Assembly: GCF_000165425.1 (NCBI RefSeq)
Contig: NW_001799122.1
Coordinates: 490,327 to 554,326, forward strand
DNA length: 64,000 nt
From: Paramecium tetraurelia
Taxonomy: Eukaryota > Ciliophora > Oligohymenophorea > Peniculida > Parameciidae
Reading direction: 5' to 3'
Shown here: positions 34,801 through 47,174 of the stretch, one piece after another
Layout: every line of letters starts with the position of its first letter
Position numbering within the stretch: position 1 is the first letter of the stretch
Translations under genes and position numbers: made by a program
The notes under the pieces: model-generated
Database searches by the model: none
Told to the model about the DNA's origin: nothing
What the model saw: only the letters and a program-made list of their open reading frames with translations

Positions 34801-35930
34801 TTACTTTAATTTATCTTTCATAAGAAAAATTAATACCCAAAATTATGTTTGATCTCTAGATTATGCTATATGGATGATGAAATGGACGAAGCCGTATATA
34901 AATTAATTGTGGAATCAATTAAATACTTTCATAATAAGTAAGTATCTAATTTATTTAGAGAAATATAATTAAATAAACCTGAAATAAATTTAACATATGA
35001 ATAGCTCATTGAATATTGCAATGATTTTCTTTAATAGCTTCTTGGTTAAAGCTATATCTCTTAACTCTTGTAATAATTGAAACAAACTAATAATAAATGT
35101 AATTTTATTGTAATAATTATCAGCAATTGTTTTTGAAAATGTAATGATCTAGGTAATGAATCTCTATTTTTAAAAAAAAAGATAATGTGAAGATAGTTTG
35201 AAATTAATATTTTAGGCCGCAGATTTGGATGGAAATAATCTTATTGAATTCTCAGAAGTATAATACATTTAGCATTTAGTTCAAAAATTTGTACAAAGCA
35301 ATCCATAACAACATATACGACAAAAATACTGCATTAGAACAATTCATTAGTTATGCTGATTACATTGAAGAGTTATCCAAAAATAAAATGATAACTCTGC
35401 CTAGATTTGCAGAAATGGCCATTGAACTTAATTTGTTTTCTAAGGAATAAATAAATTAATACAGCAAAGGATTCGAAACTCTATTATAAGAATGGGAAGA
35501 ACAAAAAAATTTTATCAAGTATCGATATTTGAAGGCTGAAAAGTTTCCAAAAGTTAAATTCACTTTTAATTTATTAACTGAATAAATTAATTTACTGAAA
35601 AAAAAATAAAAAACAACTCATGATCCTTAAAGTAAGAAATTGATCTATCTTAGCACTTTGGGTAAGTTACAAATTACTGCAAGAGAAATCACAAAGAGTT
35701 GTATTAAAGTAATAATTATTTCTATTTTAGCCATGAAGCCAGAGAATGTTACTTTGATTTAGTCCCTCACGAGTTTTGGATAGTATAACAAGGATACAGA
35801 GCAATAGAAGAACTATGCATTTGAAAATTAATTAGATTCATTTATGAATTTATCATTTATTCCAAATTTTTAGTATTCATTTTTAAGTAGAATAATATAA
35901 ACTATTTAATTATTCAAATTGATATACTGA
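31833..35930 (+). CDS. Large coiled-coil protein with EF-hand-like motif
   Basis: A multi-exon gene of about 1,250 residues; introns identified include 23, 22, 24, 26 and 27 nt, with others near 34930-35220 and a longer one near 35664-35732. Order: S/T-rich basic N-terminus; helical region; Gln/Glu-rich coiled coil (about residues 220-550, for example ELQEQKVNAKYYEQTLQEAT); a long S/N/K-rich disordered acidic segment (about 600-850); then helices and an EF-hand-like loop DLDGNNLIEFSE near nt 35220-35262 whose D-x-D-G-N-x-I-E pattern could bind calcium. It may be a cytoskeletal or basal-body calcium-responsive protein; no family name is justified. The extreme C-terminus is less certain because of the late introns. 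Confidence 0.6.
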
Positions 35931-36208
35931 TTTGATCAAATAGAATTATCTCTAGATACTTAATATAATGCTCATTATTACTTTATGAAAATTTTTGGAA
36001 AATGGTATTATAATTCAATTTTACTTTTTGTTTTATCTTATTTGAATGATTTATCAATCAATATAGATGCGTGTTGACTATAAAGATATTCAGAATATTG
36101 AAAATTTATTTAATTAAATTAAATCCAAAATCAAATATATATAATAATGAATCCCAAATTTGGGTATGTATTTTTGTAATTATAAATCATTGCTTTTATT
36201 TTTAATAT

Positions 36209-39200
36209 ATGCTACAGGGATTTTGTTTTGTCTCAATGTATTAGCCAAGCTTTACTTTAAACTTAAAGGTACAAAAAGTAATATTGCTAATATATTATTG
36301 CCAAATATTAACATTAGCATTTCCAATAGATGGGTGGGATTAATGGAATTATAGAGATGGTGCTTTAAGAATGATGAAAAATTTGTTAAACATAATATTG
36401 ATTTTTCCTTTAGTAATCGAAGTAAAATCATAAGCTTTAATATATGTTTTAATTGTACTTTTCTTTTTATTCAACTTATTTATGTTGTCAGCAATATTTT
36501 GGATTGTCAAATTTAAGAATAAACTTTCATTTATCCTAACTATTACATATTGGTATTTAGTATTAGTCCCAAAGTTGTTTTTTATCCCATAGTTATTTGT
36601 ATTCATAGGATCTATGTCTTTTGGCAAACGAGCTCTATTATATTCAAATTTTGAATTTCAGGTATTTTTGCCAATTAATATATTATCCATACTTGTTTTA
36701 ACCTATAACTGCTTCTTTAGCATATATTTTATAAGGAAAATGAGATTATTAAAAGATAATGGGTTGGTATAAAAATTTAGTCAATTATGTTTTCTGAGAG
36801 AATTGGTTGTAATCGCGATTATTTATTTACATTTTTTAAATAGAATACCAATTGTAAATGCACTGTAGTTGATATTAATGAATGGTTTTTTTTTGATATT
36901 ACTTCTAGATGCATTACATTTTAATACATATCATCCTCAAATAAAAAGATTTGCTTTAATTTTAATTTCAGGATGCATAGGATTACTTTTGATTATATCA
37001 ATAAATGTGATTTCGTAAAATAAATTAATACCTGAAGAATAATTGATAATTATTCAATTGATTGTTGCAACATTATTTGTTTTTATTTCTGTTTTTTATT
37101 AAAATAGAAAAATCGTTTATCAACTCTAAGGTGATAGTAATTCCCATTATTAAATATAATTTGTAGAATGGCTTTTTTATACATTTATAGAATTAAATTA
37201 GAAAAAGAAGAAGTAATAAAATCTATTCTTTTATTCACTATTTATTTAATATCATCAATAAAAATGCGCAAGTTGTCTAAAAAAAATCCTTCAACATAAA
37301 AAGATTGCCTCTAAATCAATAAAATACTATGTACTTAATTGTGTGTTATAAAATGCATTAAAATTGAGTTTTGGTTCAGATTATGAATTATTAGAAATAT
37401 ACTATGCTGATTTTTTGAATAAAATTAAAAAATAACCACTCTCATCATATGTTGAACTTAAAGGGTTTGTTTTAAAACATCAAAAGATTTCACACCATTT
37501 TAAATCAACCATCAGTTATCTGTTTGAGGAGTTAGAAGAAATCATACTAAATGAAAATAATCTTGTTGAAAATGAGAGTCATAATTATGAAAAAAACTAT
37601 CTTGATGTAAAAAATTTTATCAAAGCATTTTAAATAGAAGAGTAAATATTGCCTTAAGTATTGTAACTTATTGACAAAAAAATAGAGATTTGGAGTGAAT
37701 AGATTCGTGGTTTAGACACTATATATGATTTAGAAAAATTGATTTTTGGTTACTCAAAGGAGGTTGTGATTTGTTAAGATACATTGTAAAAGTACTTGTA
37801 AATAGACTTATTGAAATTTAATGAAATCTAAAAAGTTAAAAGTGTTATAGAGTTAAGAATCACATCAATATTTCTGTTGATTATTTTAAATGATTTTTAT
37901 AACTCTCTTAAATGCGAATAATAAATATAGGAGATTTTATAAATCGAGAATTCTCTCCCTAATGATGTTATTAGTAATATCGACATTCTCCATGATAATT
38001 TATGTTTGGTTATGGTGAGCATGGTTAAAGATAGAGGATTTATCAAAAATACTAAAAAACATCAGATTGCTAATTACTTTGGATTAGAAGTTGAAGAAGT
38101 GGAAAGTATTAATCATATAAATTTATTCATTCCTCAATATTTAGTTGAAATTCATACCTAATTTTTATAATCTTATTTAGAAACAGCATAAACTTCTTTA
38201 TTTCATTAATATTAAATAGTATTTAGTAAATTAAAAAATGAATTTGTTTAAGCATAATAAATAAAATTGGAAAATAACTTTAGTTTTTTTGATGATTATA
38301 TTGTAACTGCATGTTTATCAAAAGTTAAGGAAACATCAGAGTTCATCTTATTTGATGAGAGTGGCAAGATTCTATCAGTGACTTAAGGATTTTATACAGA
38401 TATCATCAAATAAGCTTTTCAAGAAGAATTAAGTGCCTAAACAATTAATTAAAGGCAGCAGCATATTTGCGCTTTTTAAAGAAAATATATTTTGGTAATT
38501 GTATAAATGTTAAAATATAATAAGATTTAATTAATTGTTAAGTTGGCTTTAATTTTTAAGTTATTAAGCAAAATTAAGAATTTTAGTNNNNNNNNNNNNN
38601 NNNNNNNNNNNNNNNNNNNNNNNNNNNNNNGCCACACCACGACGTTCCTGTCGCGAGTTTCCAGGCGTTGACTCAGACTATTCTATTTTCTATTCTGGAA
38701 TCTTAAATAGAGAACATTAATTAGTCTGACTTCCTTTAAGTTGAACTGATGACCAAAATAACAATTTACGAAAATTTATCCAAAATAATTGAATTACTTT
38801 ATGAAAATAAAACATCAACTTAGAGTTTCAGTTTAATTGCAAATTCATTATTAAAAACCTCATCGTAAATTCCTATTATGACAACCACACAAATTTAAAC
38901 AAGCAAAAAATAAAAAAAATAAAATTTTCAAACAGGCAGATTTTATATAAATACTAGTTTCAAATTGTCAGATGAGATCAAATTATTATGTCCTAAATTT
39001 AGAACCTAAGTATATGAATTTATGCAATAATTCAATGTATATTCTATAAATATTTTAGAAATTTAAATTTGTTGAATATCATACAAAAATATAATTGTAG
39101 TATAGAACTATTGGAAAAAAACAATTATAAAGATCATATTTCATTATTGAGATCTTAGACTTTAAAAAAAATACTGGCTCAGTCAATGCTGTTAAATAAT

Positions 39201-41422
39201 TTAAGAGTAGGAATGTTTAAAATTTAGAACAAATAGAAAAGTACTAAATTAAGTAATAATTCGTATTTTAAGATCAAGTTGAATCAATACCATAAAAAGT
39301 GGATTAGGAAAATAAAAATGAAAATCAGTATATCCAAGTATCTCATTTAAATGATGTTTCGAAATTTGGAAGTGAAAAAAACTTTTAATAACGCAATAAT
39401 TTTCTAAAGCTATAGTCTTATGAAAACGATCTTGGATTCCTTTATAAATAAGAGAATTAATCTTTATCTAGTCAATCCTCTAATACTTTAAGAGTATAAA
39501 ATCTTATTATTTTTAAATCTTTTTAATTTTAACCCAAGATGAATAAAAATCTCAAAATATTACTTTTTTTTACAGTGATATCAATATTAATATTAGTTTC
39601 TATGATTACATATAATATTCAACTAATTAGGTATTAACTCTCTGAATAGATTGATAGTAGCTATTCTTTAAATGCCCCCCTCTTATTCAATAGATACTTT
39701 TTTTAGAGTTACGCTCTATCTTGGACTCTTTTGATGAATGGACTCAACATTGTTAATTAAAGTGATTTTTTGATAAATTAAACTTCTTTTACTCTTAAAC
39801 ATATGGAAAGAGAGACATTTCAAAATTTAAGTAATATGTATCCAAAATTCTTGGAAATTGAAAATATGGGATTGCTTCCAAATATTAGTTTGAAACTTCT
39901 ACAGCTTCAAAGACAAACTGTATCATATACAGAATTCATAACTTACATCTAGAACACTTTATAGTACCTATTTTAATTTAATTTATTCTCTTAAGAACAT
40001 AGAAAAAAAGTTTTAGAGTTAGATTACGTCAACGCTGTTGTTACTTTGAGGTATAATATCAAATATGTATTTGATATGAATAAGGAGCTTATAGAATCAT
40101 TAGATTAGATGTATTAAAATTAGATACAAAATAATAATTATAATTTAAAAATAGTTTTAATTATTGAAATCTGTATATTGTTCATATTTCAGTTTATTCA
40201 AATAATTTTCTGGAGAAAATTTGAGAATTAGAAACAAAAAATGTTAATTTTAGTTGGAAAATATTCAGAGTTTAAAGCAAATGAAATGATTTTATTACAT
40301 TAAAGTTATAAATAGGTTATGCAGTCAACTTAACTAGATCAAATTAATTGGAAAACGTAAAATTTCACTTTTTTATAGCCATTGAATATTTTAGGAGAAG
40401 AAAAAAAAGCAATTAAAATAAATGTATCAAATAAAGATAGAGTAAAGGCAAAAGGAATGTTGAATTCAAGAGTAACAAATACTACCTATAGAAATGTAAA
40501 GTGGATATTCTCTCCTTTTTTGCTACTGTTTTGCTTTTTAATAGGAGGTTATTTCTTTTATAATTTTTTAATGAAAAATTTATAACCATAATAAGAATTA
40601 GCAATTAACTTTATCAGATTTTCATCGTATTTCGATACTCTAATAACTAGTGCATTAGTAATTAAAACCTAACCATAAGTTTATCCTGGAATTGTTTAAA
40701 ACAACATTTATACCCAATCTTAAATGAATTCATATCGAGACCCATTAAAATAATTGTTCCATATGTTTATTGACGTGTATGAAGTTTACGACGAAAATTT
40801 AACATAAATTTATGAAGGCATTTTATATTCTTAAGATATTGATGATTCTAAAAAAGAAACATTGTTAGGTTTATATGAAAAAGATATCTGTAAAATAATG
40901 AATCAGGAAATCCCATTTTGTTCATTTGAATAATTGGGAGAAAATAATTTCAATGAGAAATATTCTTAATTCTATTTATAAGATAATAATCGAGATTATT
41001 TAAAAAATGGGCTCGCTGGGATAACTAGTAGCGTTAGCAATTTTATGAAAACTAATTACGATAATGAAATTGAGACTATCAACTATATCACAGATTTCAG
41101 TTAGCTCAATAAATTTTACTTAACATAAGAATTTAACAATATTCTGGTAGAGCATTTTAGTTCAACAACATAAAGTACAGAAAAGGTTTTGAATATTATA
41201 TTATCAAATAATGAAGAGTTAATGAACTAGAATAAAATAACAATTATCATATTTTTTGGTTTGATTGGATCAGTTATTTTGATAATTTTTATCTTTTTTT
41301 TCGTTTGGCTAATAAATTTACATAGTATAAGGTTCATATATATAAAATTAGGTTTGAGTTTAATTCCTAAAGAAATTATGGCTGACTAATATACTATATC
41401 ATCAATTAAATAGTTCAATTGA
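36209..41422 (+). CDS. Giant multi-membrane protein, ciliate TmcB-like/PAS type, with assembly gap
   Basis: One reading frame without TGA runs from about 36209 to the gap at 38588 and again from 38640 to TGA 41420. The N-terminal third holds many hydrophobic segments (YQPSFTLNL, FPIDGWDQWNYRDG, then repeated TM helices) as in ciliate TmcB/TmcC-like proteins. A helical TPR-like region follows (QKISHHFKSTISYLFEELEE), then a PAS-like part (NHINLFIPQYLVEIHTQ), a disordered S/Q-rich section, and a C-terminal block of about 700 residues with several TM helices (ILLFFTVISILILVSMITYN; FLLLFCFLIGGYFFYNF). Such proteins are numerous in Paramecium and of unproven, probably sensory, function. Start uncertain: ATG 36147 with a longer intron is an alternative. 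Confidence 0.6.
38588..38630. other. Assembly gap (43 N)
   Basis: A run of N inside the TmcB-like gene. The protein frame continues on both sides, but the true missing length is unknown. Confidence 0.99.
38631..38675. other. GC-rich foreign-looking stretch at gap edge
   Basis: The first 45 or so bases after the Ns (GCCACACCACGACGTTCCTG and onwards) are close to 60% G+C in a genome of about 28%, with several CpG. They stop abruptly at normal A+T-rich coding DNA. Vector, adapter or low-quality read end is the simplest explanation. Confidence 0.6.
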
Positions 41423-42480
41423 TAATATGTTTAATATAAAATACAAATAAGTTTTAAATTTTTTTCTTTGAAATAAATAAAAGTAATCTTTAGATTTCTT
41501 CCTTCATAATATGGGAATACATTAATAAAACCAAAATAGTCTATTAAAATTTTGATTGCCTGGTCATATTTTTATCCTTAACTTAGCAATTAAAATGTAG
41601 TATTCATCGAATTTAGAATAATCTTTTTATGAAAATCTATGGAACACCTATTAGAATTTAATTTGAAGACTTGTTTAATGCTAAAGTTATTCAAATTAAA
41701 TAATTTACTAATCAAAAAAATTGTTAAACATCAGTTATTTAATAAAATTATCACAACAAAGAAAATTTCTACTTATTTATAATTGTTTTAATTTAATGGA
41801 TCAAAATAAAACAGAATCCAATTCTAAGTTTATGAAGAAATTATCCATAATTAAATACGCTGGTTCTGTTTTGATTGCACTGTTGGTTTTATCATCAATC
41901 TTGGCCTTTTTAGTATTATTCAAAAATAACAATTTTGAGTTCTTATTTTAGTAATTATTGATGTAAAAATACTACATATCATATTCAAATTATTCTTATT
42001 TCAATTGTAATCGTAACCTTACAGTTTGTTTAAACTCTCTAGTTCGATGAATTTGGCAATCCCTAATATATACATCATATGTTATAAAAGTATAAGTGCA
42101 ATTACCTTGCGAATAATTACAGATTGGTTGAATAATTATTTAAACTAGAAGTATTGAGATAAATAAAATATTGCTACATTACCCAGATTCGATTCAGGCA
42201 ACAAAGAATAAAATATTCTATGTTATTATTTCTTGGATTATTCTATGGAATAATTGGCATAGATAATTCTATTCGTAATTATTTATCAATTTAATGTAGT
42301 TAACCTTTGCTATTGAAAATAATTGAATGTTCTTGATCCTCCAACGTATAAGTACTTCAAACCCTAGAAATCGGTTGGATCTCAAATGTCGAATACGGAT
42401 ATCTGTTAATTAGCAACTAATTTAATGTTAACTAAAGACGATTTTAAAAAACCTAGGTAAAGTATTCTTTATTTTAGAAT
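41423..42480 (+). pseudogene. Broken continuation of TmcB-like C-terminal domain
   Basis: After the TGA at 41420, frames with family-like content appear in several phases: SFKFFSLKQIKVIFRFLPSQ, then a membrane helix IIKYAGSVLIALLVLSSILA at about 41848-41907, then CNYLANNYRLVEQLFKLEVL and MLLFLGLFYGIIGIDN. This resembles a second TM-containing tail like that of the preceding gene, interrupted by TGAs and frameshifts. Either the real 3' part of the TmcB-like gene is damaged, or this is a tandem remnant. Confidence 0.4.
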
Positions 42481-42559
42481 CTACTAGATATTTTAGAATT
42501 GAATGGGGCTTTTCTAATAGATAATGAAATTAATTTAAACGATTTTAAAATTTTAACCA

Positions 42560-43578
42560 CTCATGATTAAATTAATAAAAGCACTTCCTAAAGCTAATAA
42601 ACCAGAGCAAGAGGCTGTTATTGTAGAGAGATCCCTGGCTTCTGTAAGTTATTCTATAGGATCATGTTTATAATTTTGTTCTGATGAACCTTAAACAACT
42701 GATTTTGCTATTATTTAATAGTTTATGAAACGGAAGGTGATAAAAATGCTAATGTTTAGAATAGTGAAGATTTGTCGACTATTGCTGAGGCTGATGGATA
42801 ATTATATAATGGAAGGTTGAATATACAACCTGTCAGATTATGGATCCAGTAGAATCTCCATTTTATCGGATACATTCGATATTAATGGAAAACTAAATTA
42901 TTATAGAGTAGCTTAAAAATAAGTTTATACTTTATTAGTTAAGAAGTAAGGTTATAAAAATGATTGTGCTCATTTTGACTTAACTGAATGGTCTCCAAAA
43001 ACTAATATCCATGCAAGAATGGCGAAAGAAGTGAAAAAACCTTCGATGAAGGTTACTTTAGAATGGTTAATTCAAATGAGACACCTTTATTTGTTTTTGA
43101 CCATCGAATAAATACAAACTTTTACTTAATTAATTTTTATAAAGATTCATGGAGAGAACACAAGCATTGGGTGAGAAAGTAGTACAGCAAATTGTCTTTA
43201 TTTTCCATTTTTGAATTTCTGTAAATTTAATCTGTTAAATTAAATAAAGTATTTCTCAAAATTTCATAAACATTTATAAGAAATAAAAAATTAGAAAAAA
43301 ATCTCAATTCTGAACTGAAAATATTTAAGATTGGATAGAATCAAATCTTGTTGTAACAATATATGTATATGAATAAGATTATCCATCAAATCAATTTATA
43401 TCTTATATTATTTAATGCTGAGTTCATTTAGAGATAAAATTGACATGACTTGGTTGGCCTTTTAATTCGATGGCTCAGTAGGTGATGGACCAATTCAGCT
43501 TAAACGGCTTGGTCAGAAATATCAAATTTAAGTATCAAGAATAGCTAATCCTATAAAAATTATACTTATTTATTAATG
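42560..43578 (+). pseudogene. Unrecognised gene with several frame breaks
   Basis: Coherent segments in successive phases: YETEGDKNANVQNSEDLSTI (about 42723), LSDYGSSRISILSDTFDING (about 42833), then QVYTLLVKKQGYKNDCAHFD, KTFDEGYFRMVNSNETPLFV, NFYKDSWREHKHWVRKQYSK and finally FDGSVGDGPIQLKRLGQKYQ to a TGA at about 43576. A missing A in the A5 run near 42998 explains at least one break (EWSPK to NQYPCKNG). The content suggests a folded extracellular or cytosolic domain, but no family is recognised. Confidence 0.35.
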
Positions 43579-43881
43579 ATAATTCATTATTAATCGTTAG
43601 AAAAGGCTAGTAGAATATCTATATAAATATAACAGAGAGAAGATTTAGCTTTGATTTAAGACAATAAATTTTAGGTTTTTTAAATTTATGGCATAAATTG
43701 ATATTCTAAGAGATTAGGGCATAATCAAACTATTCAATAAAAAAAAGATTACATTTACGTTAAAAATTAATATTTGGATAATAAATATAGATTTCTACGC
43801 TTGAGATATTAAATATGGAATAAATTACTTACTTGTTTTAATATAACTCATAATTATACATTACATTCATTATTATTATTA
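43579..43881. other. AT-rich spacer
   Basis: About 300 bp without a convincing gene. Open frames exist but they read into the proline-rich gene in the wrong phase. Confidence 0.45.
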
Positions 43882-44464
43882 ATGTAACCACCTCCTCCTC
43901 CACCTTATGGCTACCCTCCTGCATAGTATCCTCCTCCTCCTCCTCCTGCTTATGGATAACCTCCATATCCATAACCAGGTTATTAACCACCTCCAACTGG
44001 TTATCCTTATCCACCTACTCCTGGATATCCTCCACCAGTTGGTGGGTATCCATAACCAGGATATCCTCCTGCTCCTGGATATCCTCCTACCCCTGGTTAT
44101 CCTCCCCCTTAACCTGGATATGTACCACCTACTAATTATGCATAACCTTACCCACCTTAATCGTAAATTAATTTGATCATTCAATTAGGTATCCAGGTCA
44201 ATATCCTGCAACAGCAATAGTTGTTCCTTAGGGACAATAATTTTATGCCGGAGGAAATGTTCAAATAAAAATAAGACCCAGTTGTTATTTGTATTTTTTT
44301 ATTTAAACATGAGATGCCGAGGAACTGGATACTACATGAAGAAAGGTAGGACCAAGTAATGCAAAGATTGTTTGTGGGCAATGGGAATTTGCTTAAAATG
44401 CAATGGAACTGGATGGCATAAGAAGGGGAAAGTTTGCAAATGCAAAATGTATAAAATATATTGA
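43882..44464 (+). CDS. PGYPP-repeat protein with C-terminal DnaJ-type zinc module
   Basis: Three exons (introns of 26 and 23 nt) give 177 residues. The first 95 residues are Pro/Tyr/Gly/Gln repeats of the form PGYPPxP (for example PGYPPAPGYPPTPGYPPP), as in annexin-VII/XI, ALG-2-binding and other low-complexity condensate tails. A short hydrophobic link follows (PATAIVVPQGQQFYAGG). The last 55 residues carry paired CxxC motifs (CYLCRGTG, CKDCLWAMGICLKCNGTG, CKCK), close to the CxxCxGxG zinc centre of DnaJ proteins. A tethered zinc-finger with a disordered adhesive tail; exact role unknown. Confidence 0.7.
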
Positions 44465-44745
44465 TTCATTCAAATACAAATCTGATTCCATTTTCAAAGT
44501 TTGGTTCCATATTATGTAAATTCAGTCGTCTACTTCTCATTAAATAGGTTCTGCAATGGCTCTATTTTTGTTTAAATCCATAAAATGCTTATCCACAGGA
44601 ATCAATCCTTTTAAATAGTTTGTCTTAAATGATTCTTTATAATTTTAGTATTTTATCAATGTTTATAAGTATATGATTGGAATAAATATTGAACAATATT
44701 GTGTTTTCAGTTATATTGTATTTAATAATTATTTATTTATAATAA

Positions 44746-45995
44746 ATGACAGATATTCATTCTTAGCAGAAAAGCGTGTAAAAAGTACGATATCATTCCA
44801 AAATAGTAAGCATATATAGATGATCTATTCACAAATGACAATGAACTTGATGAGGATAAGGATATAATTAAATAATACAACACTGCTAAGAAAGAAAGAA
44901 AAACTATTGAAGCCCATAAGCAATTGCTCGATAATAGAGTGGCATTGTTGAAACAAGAGGAGATCAGAACTTTAAAAAAAATAGAGGAGACTCGTAAAAA
45001 GGCATTGGAAATTTACTATCTTAAAAAAAAGAATGAAGAAAAACTGAAAAAAGTAAATCTACTTAAATGATAATTTTAGAGAGAAGAAGAAAAAGAGCAG
45101 TTGTAGAAGAAGTAGGAGCAATAACAATAAATTCGAAAATAGCAAGAAAGAGAACATAAATTATTAATTGAAAAGCATAGAAGTGATAAAGTATAAAAAG
45201 CATTTATAATCAAATAACAAACCAAAAATAATGAAGTTAGGAAAATGAGTTCTCAAAAATAATCCTTAACAACTCTTAAACAAAAAAATTAGATAATAAG
45301 AGAAACAAGAGATCTGAATAGAGTGAAGGAAAGAATTGTGTTGGAAAAAAGAGAAGCTATAAGGGAATAATTAGGAAAGAAATTAGAATTTGAACAAAAG
45401 CTAAAAGATGGAAAATAGAAGGGTAATTTATAAGCAATTATTTTAGAGATTGAACAAATAGAAACATATGAAATGGATTTACTGTAAAAATTATAAAACA
45501 CTTAGTAAATGTAAAAAACAGCATTTGAAGAATTAGAATCAGCTTTAACTATGACTGCTAAAGAATTTGCAGAAAAGTATCTTCAACCAAAATAAAAAGA
45601 GTAATTAACAAATAATTATTATTAGAGATTAAAATAAGGATCTTTCAAATTTTAATACTGACGAGGAGGGAGGCTAACAACATTAAGATAGACCACATAT
45701 TGATGAGTCTGATAAGGATTAATCTTCTAAGATATCAATTGAATAGATAAATGAGATTAATGAGCCAAATCTATAGAATGATACAAATAAAGACGATAAT
45801 GGTGATTAAAATGATAACTAAAATCAAGATAAAAAGGACTCTGACTCTAGATAAGATGATTAGAATAATCAATAATCTTTTCATCAAGAAGAAGGAAATT
45901 AAAATTAACAGAACAATTAAAATGAGATCCCTAATGTACTAGATTCCCCAAAAGCTTAAGAAAAATAGGATGATCAATAACAAGAAGAATTATGA
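44746..45995 (+). CDS. Unknown charged coiled-coil protein with acidic disordered tail
   Basis: Four exons (introns of 31, 27 and 25 nt) leave exactly 389 codons. Residues about 15-270 form one long Lys/Glu/Gln coiled coil (for example IEETRKKALEIYYLKKKNEE). The last 110 residues are D/N/Q/S-rich and disordered (TDEEGGQQHQDRPHIDESDK). The first exon codes only ten residues; its GTGT donor is unusual but restores the frame. Likely a structural or trafficking scaffold; no family recognised. Confidence 0.6.
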
Positions 45996-46174
45996 TTATT
46001 TTATATTATAATAATATTATGATATTTATCACTATTATCCAAAATAACTTTTTAAGGATTCCAATCTTATTTGATATCTCATTGTAGTCTATTTTTAAAC
46101 AAATCAAATAAATTATATAGTTTTTTTCAATAATTCAATCAAACTCTTTCAATAAAGTTAGAAAATTAATTACT

Positions 46175-46732
46175 TCAAAATTCAAAATAGGCTTATAAAT
46201 TAAGGATATGCAAATATTAATTCACTGAACTGCCATTGTTATCATAAATAAGTATTTATTTCACAAAAGTGTCAGAAAACTTTATTTTTTTAATGCTAGT
46301 AGCAACTGTGTCTTCATAAACTAATTGTACTAGACTTTGAGAGTTCTAAACATAGACCTTTAAATCAAATGTTCTTAAAGTAACATCTCTATCATAGACC
46401 CAAAATTTTATTGTATTAATCTCGTATATTTATGGTAAATCAATTATCACAAATTTCCCAATAATTGAAGTAGTGTATCCCTTTCCTGTATTTACATCAT
46501 ATAATTCAGATCTTAAAGGGCTTCGGTTAAATTAATTACCTGCAAACCCAATTTAATTTTTATTAGAGATTAATGCTCCTTTTTATTCTTATAATACATT
46601 TTTATATTATCCTCTAAAAGTAGAACGAAGCTTTAAGGTTTTATATTTTTTGCAAAAACAGGATTGATTACATGATAATGCAGGCATAGCAAATAAACTA
46701 TGTAAGAGCAATACAGATAAAAAAGTGTTCAT
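46175..46732 (-). CDS. Secreted protein with F5/8 type C (discoidin)-like domain
   Basis: A single-exon 185-residue frame. A hydrophobic signal peptide (about 1-22, LSVLLLHSLFAMPALSC) is followed by a beta-sandwich-like domain. The recognisable blocks are GKFVIIDLPQIYEINTIKFW and YDRDVTLRTFDLKVYVQNS, ending IKFSDTFVKQILIYDNNGSS, the usual order of a galactose-binding-like/discoidin domain (FVEIDLG..x..I..I.i.....R.y...V..S). Probably a secreted or surface carbohydrate-binding protein. Confidence 0.65.
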
Positions 46733-47174
46733 ATTTATTAAAATTAAGAACTTAAAAATAATTAGGCTTAACAACTTAGAAAACTTAAAAAAAGTCTTAT
46801 GATTACTATGAAGATGCTTTACTAATATTATATTCGAGTTTGATGGAAATTTATTTGATTAGATAGTTAACAATACATATTTGTAAACATGAAATGAATT
46901 AAGACAAAAGAATTCGGACCTATTTAATTCACATTTGCAAGATTGTTTTTCAGTTTTATAATTCAATTAATGTATAAAATTTTGACAACTAAAATATTAA
47001 TTTGTAATTGAATAAATTATATATACCAATTTATTCGATGCAAATTAAAGTAGATAAATTACATGATATAGTAATTATAGTTTACTCTGTTTCTTTCTAT
47101 TTACCATTACTATCAATTAATTCTATTTTATAATTTACTACTAAATAATTTTATCAAATATTTTTTTAGATAAA
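46733..47174. other. AT-rich intergenic region between divergent starts
   Basis: About 440 bp with no convincing gene; only runs of A and T and short frames were seen. Confidence 0.5.

Noticed and set aside
43879-44184. Arg/Trp/Ser-rich minus-strand ORF
   Set aside because: Antisense shadow of the PGYPP repeats; the sense frame has correct splicing and a zinc module.
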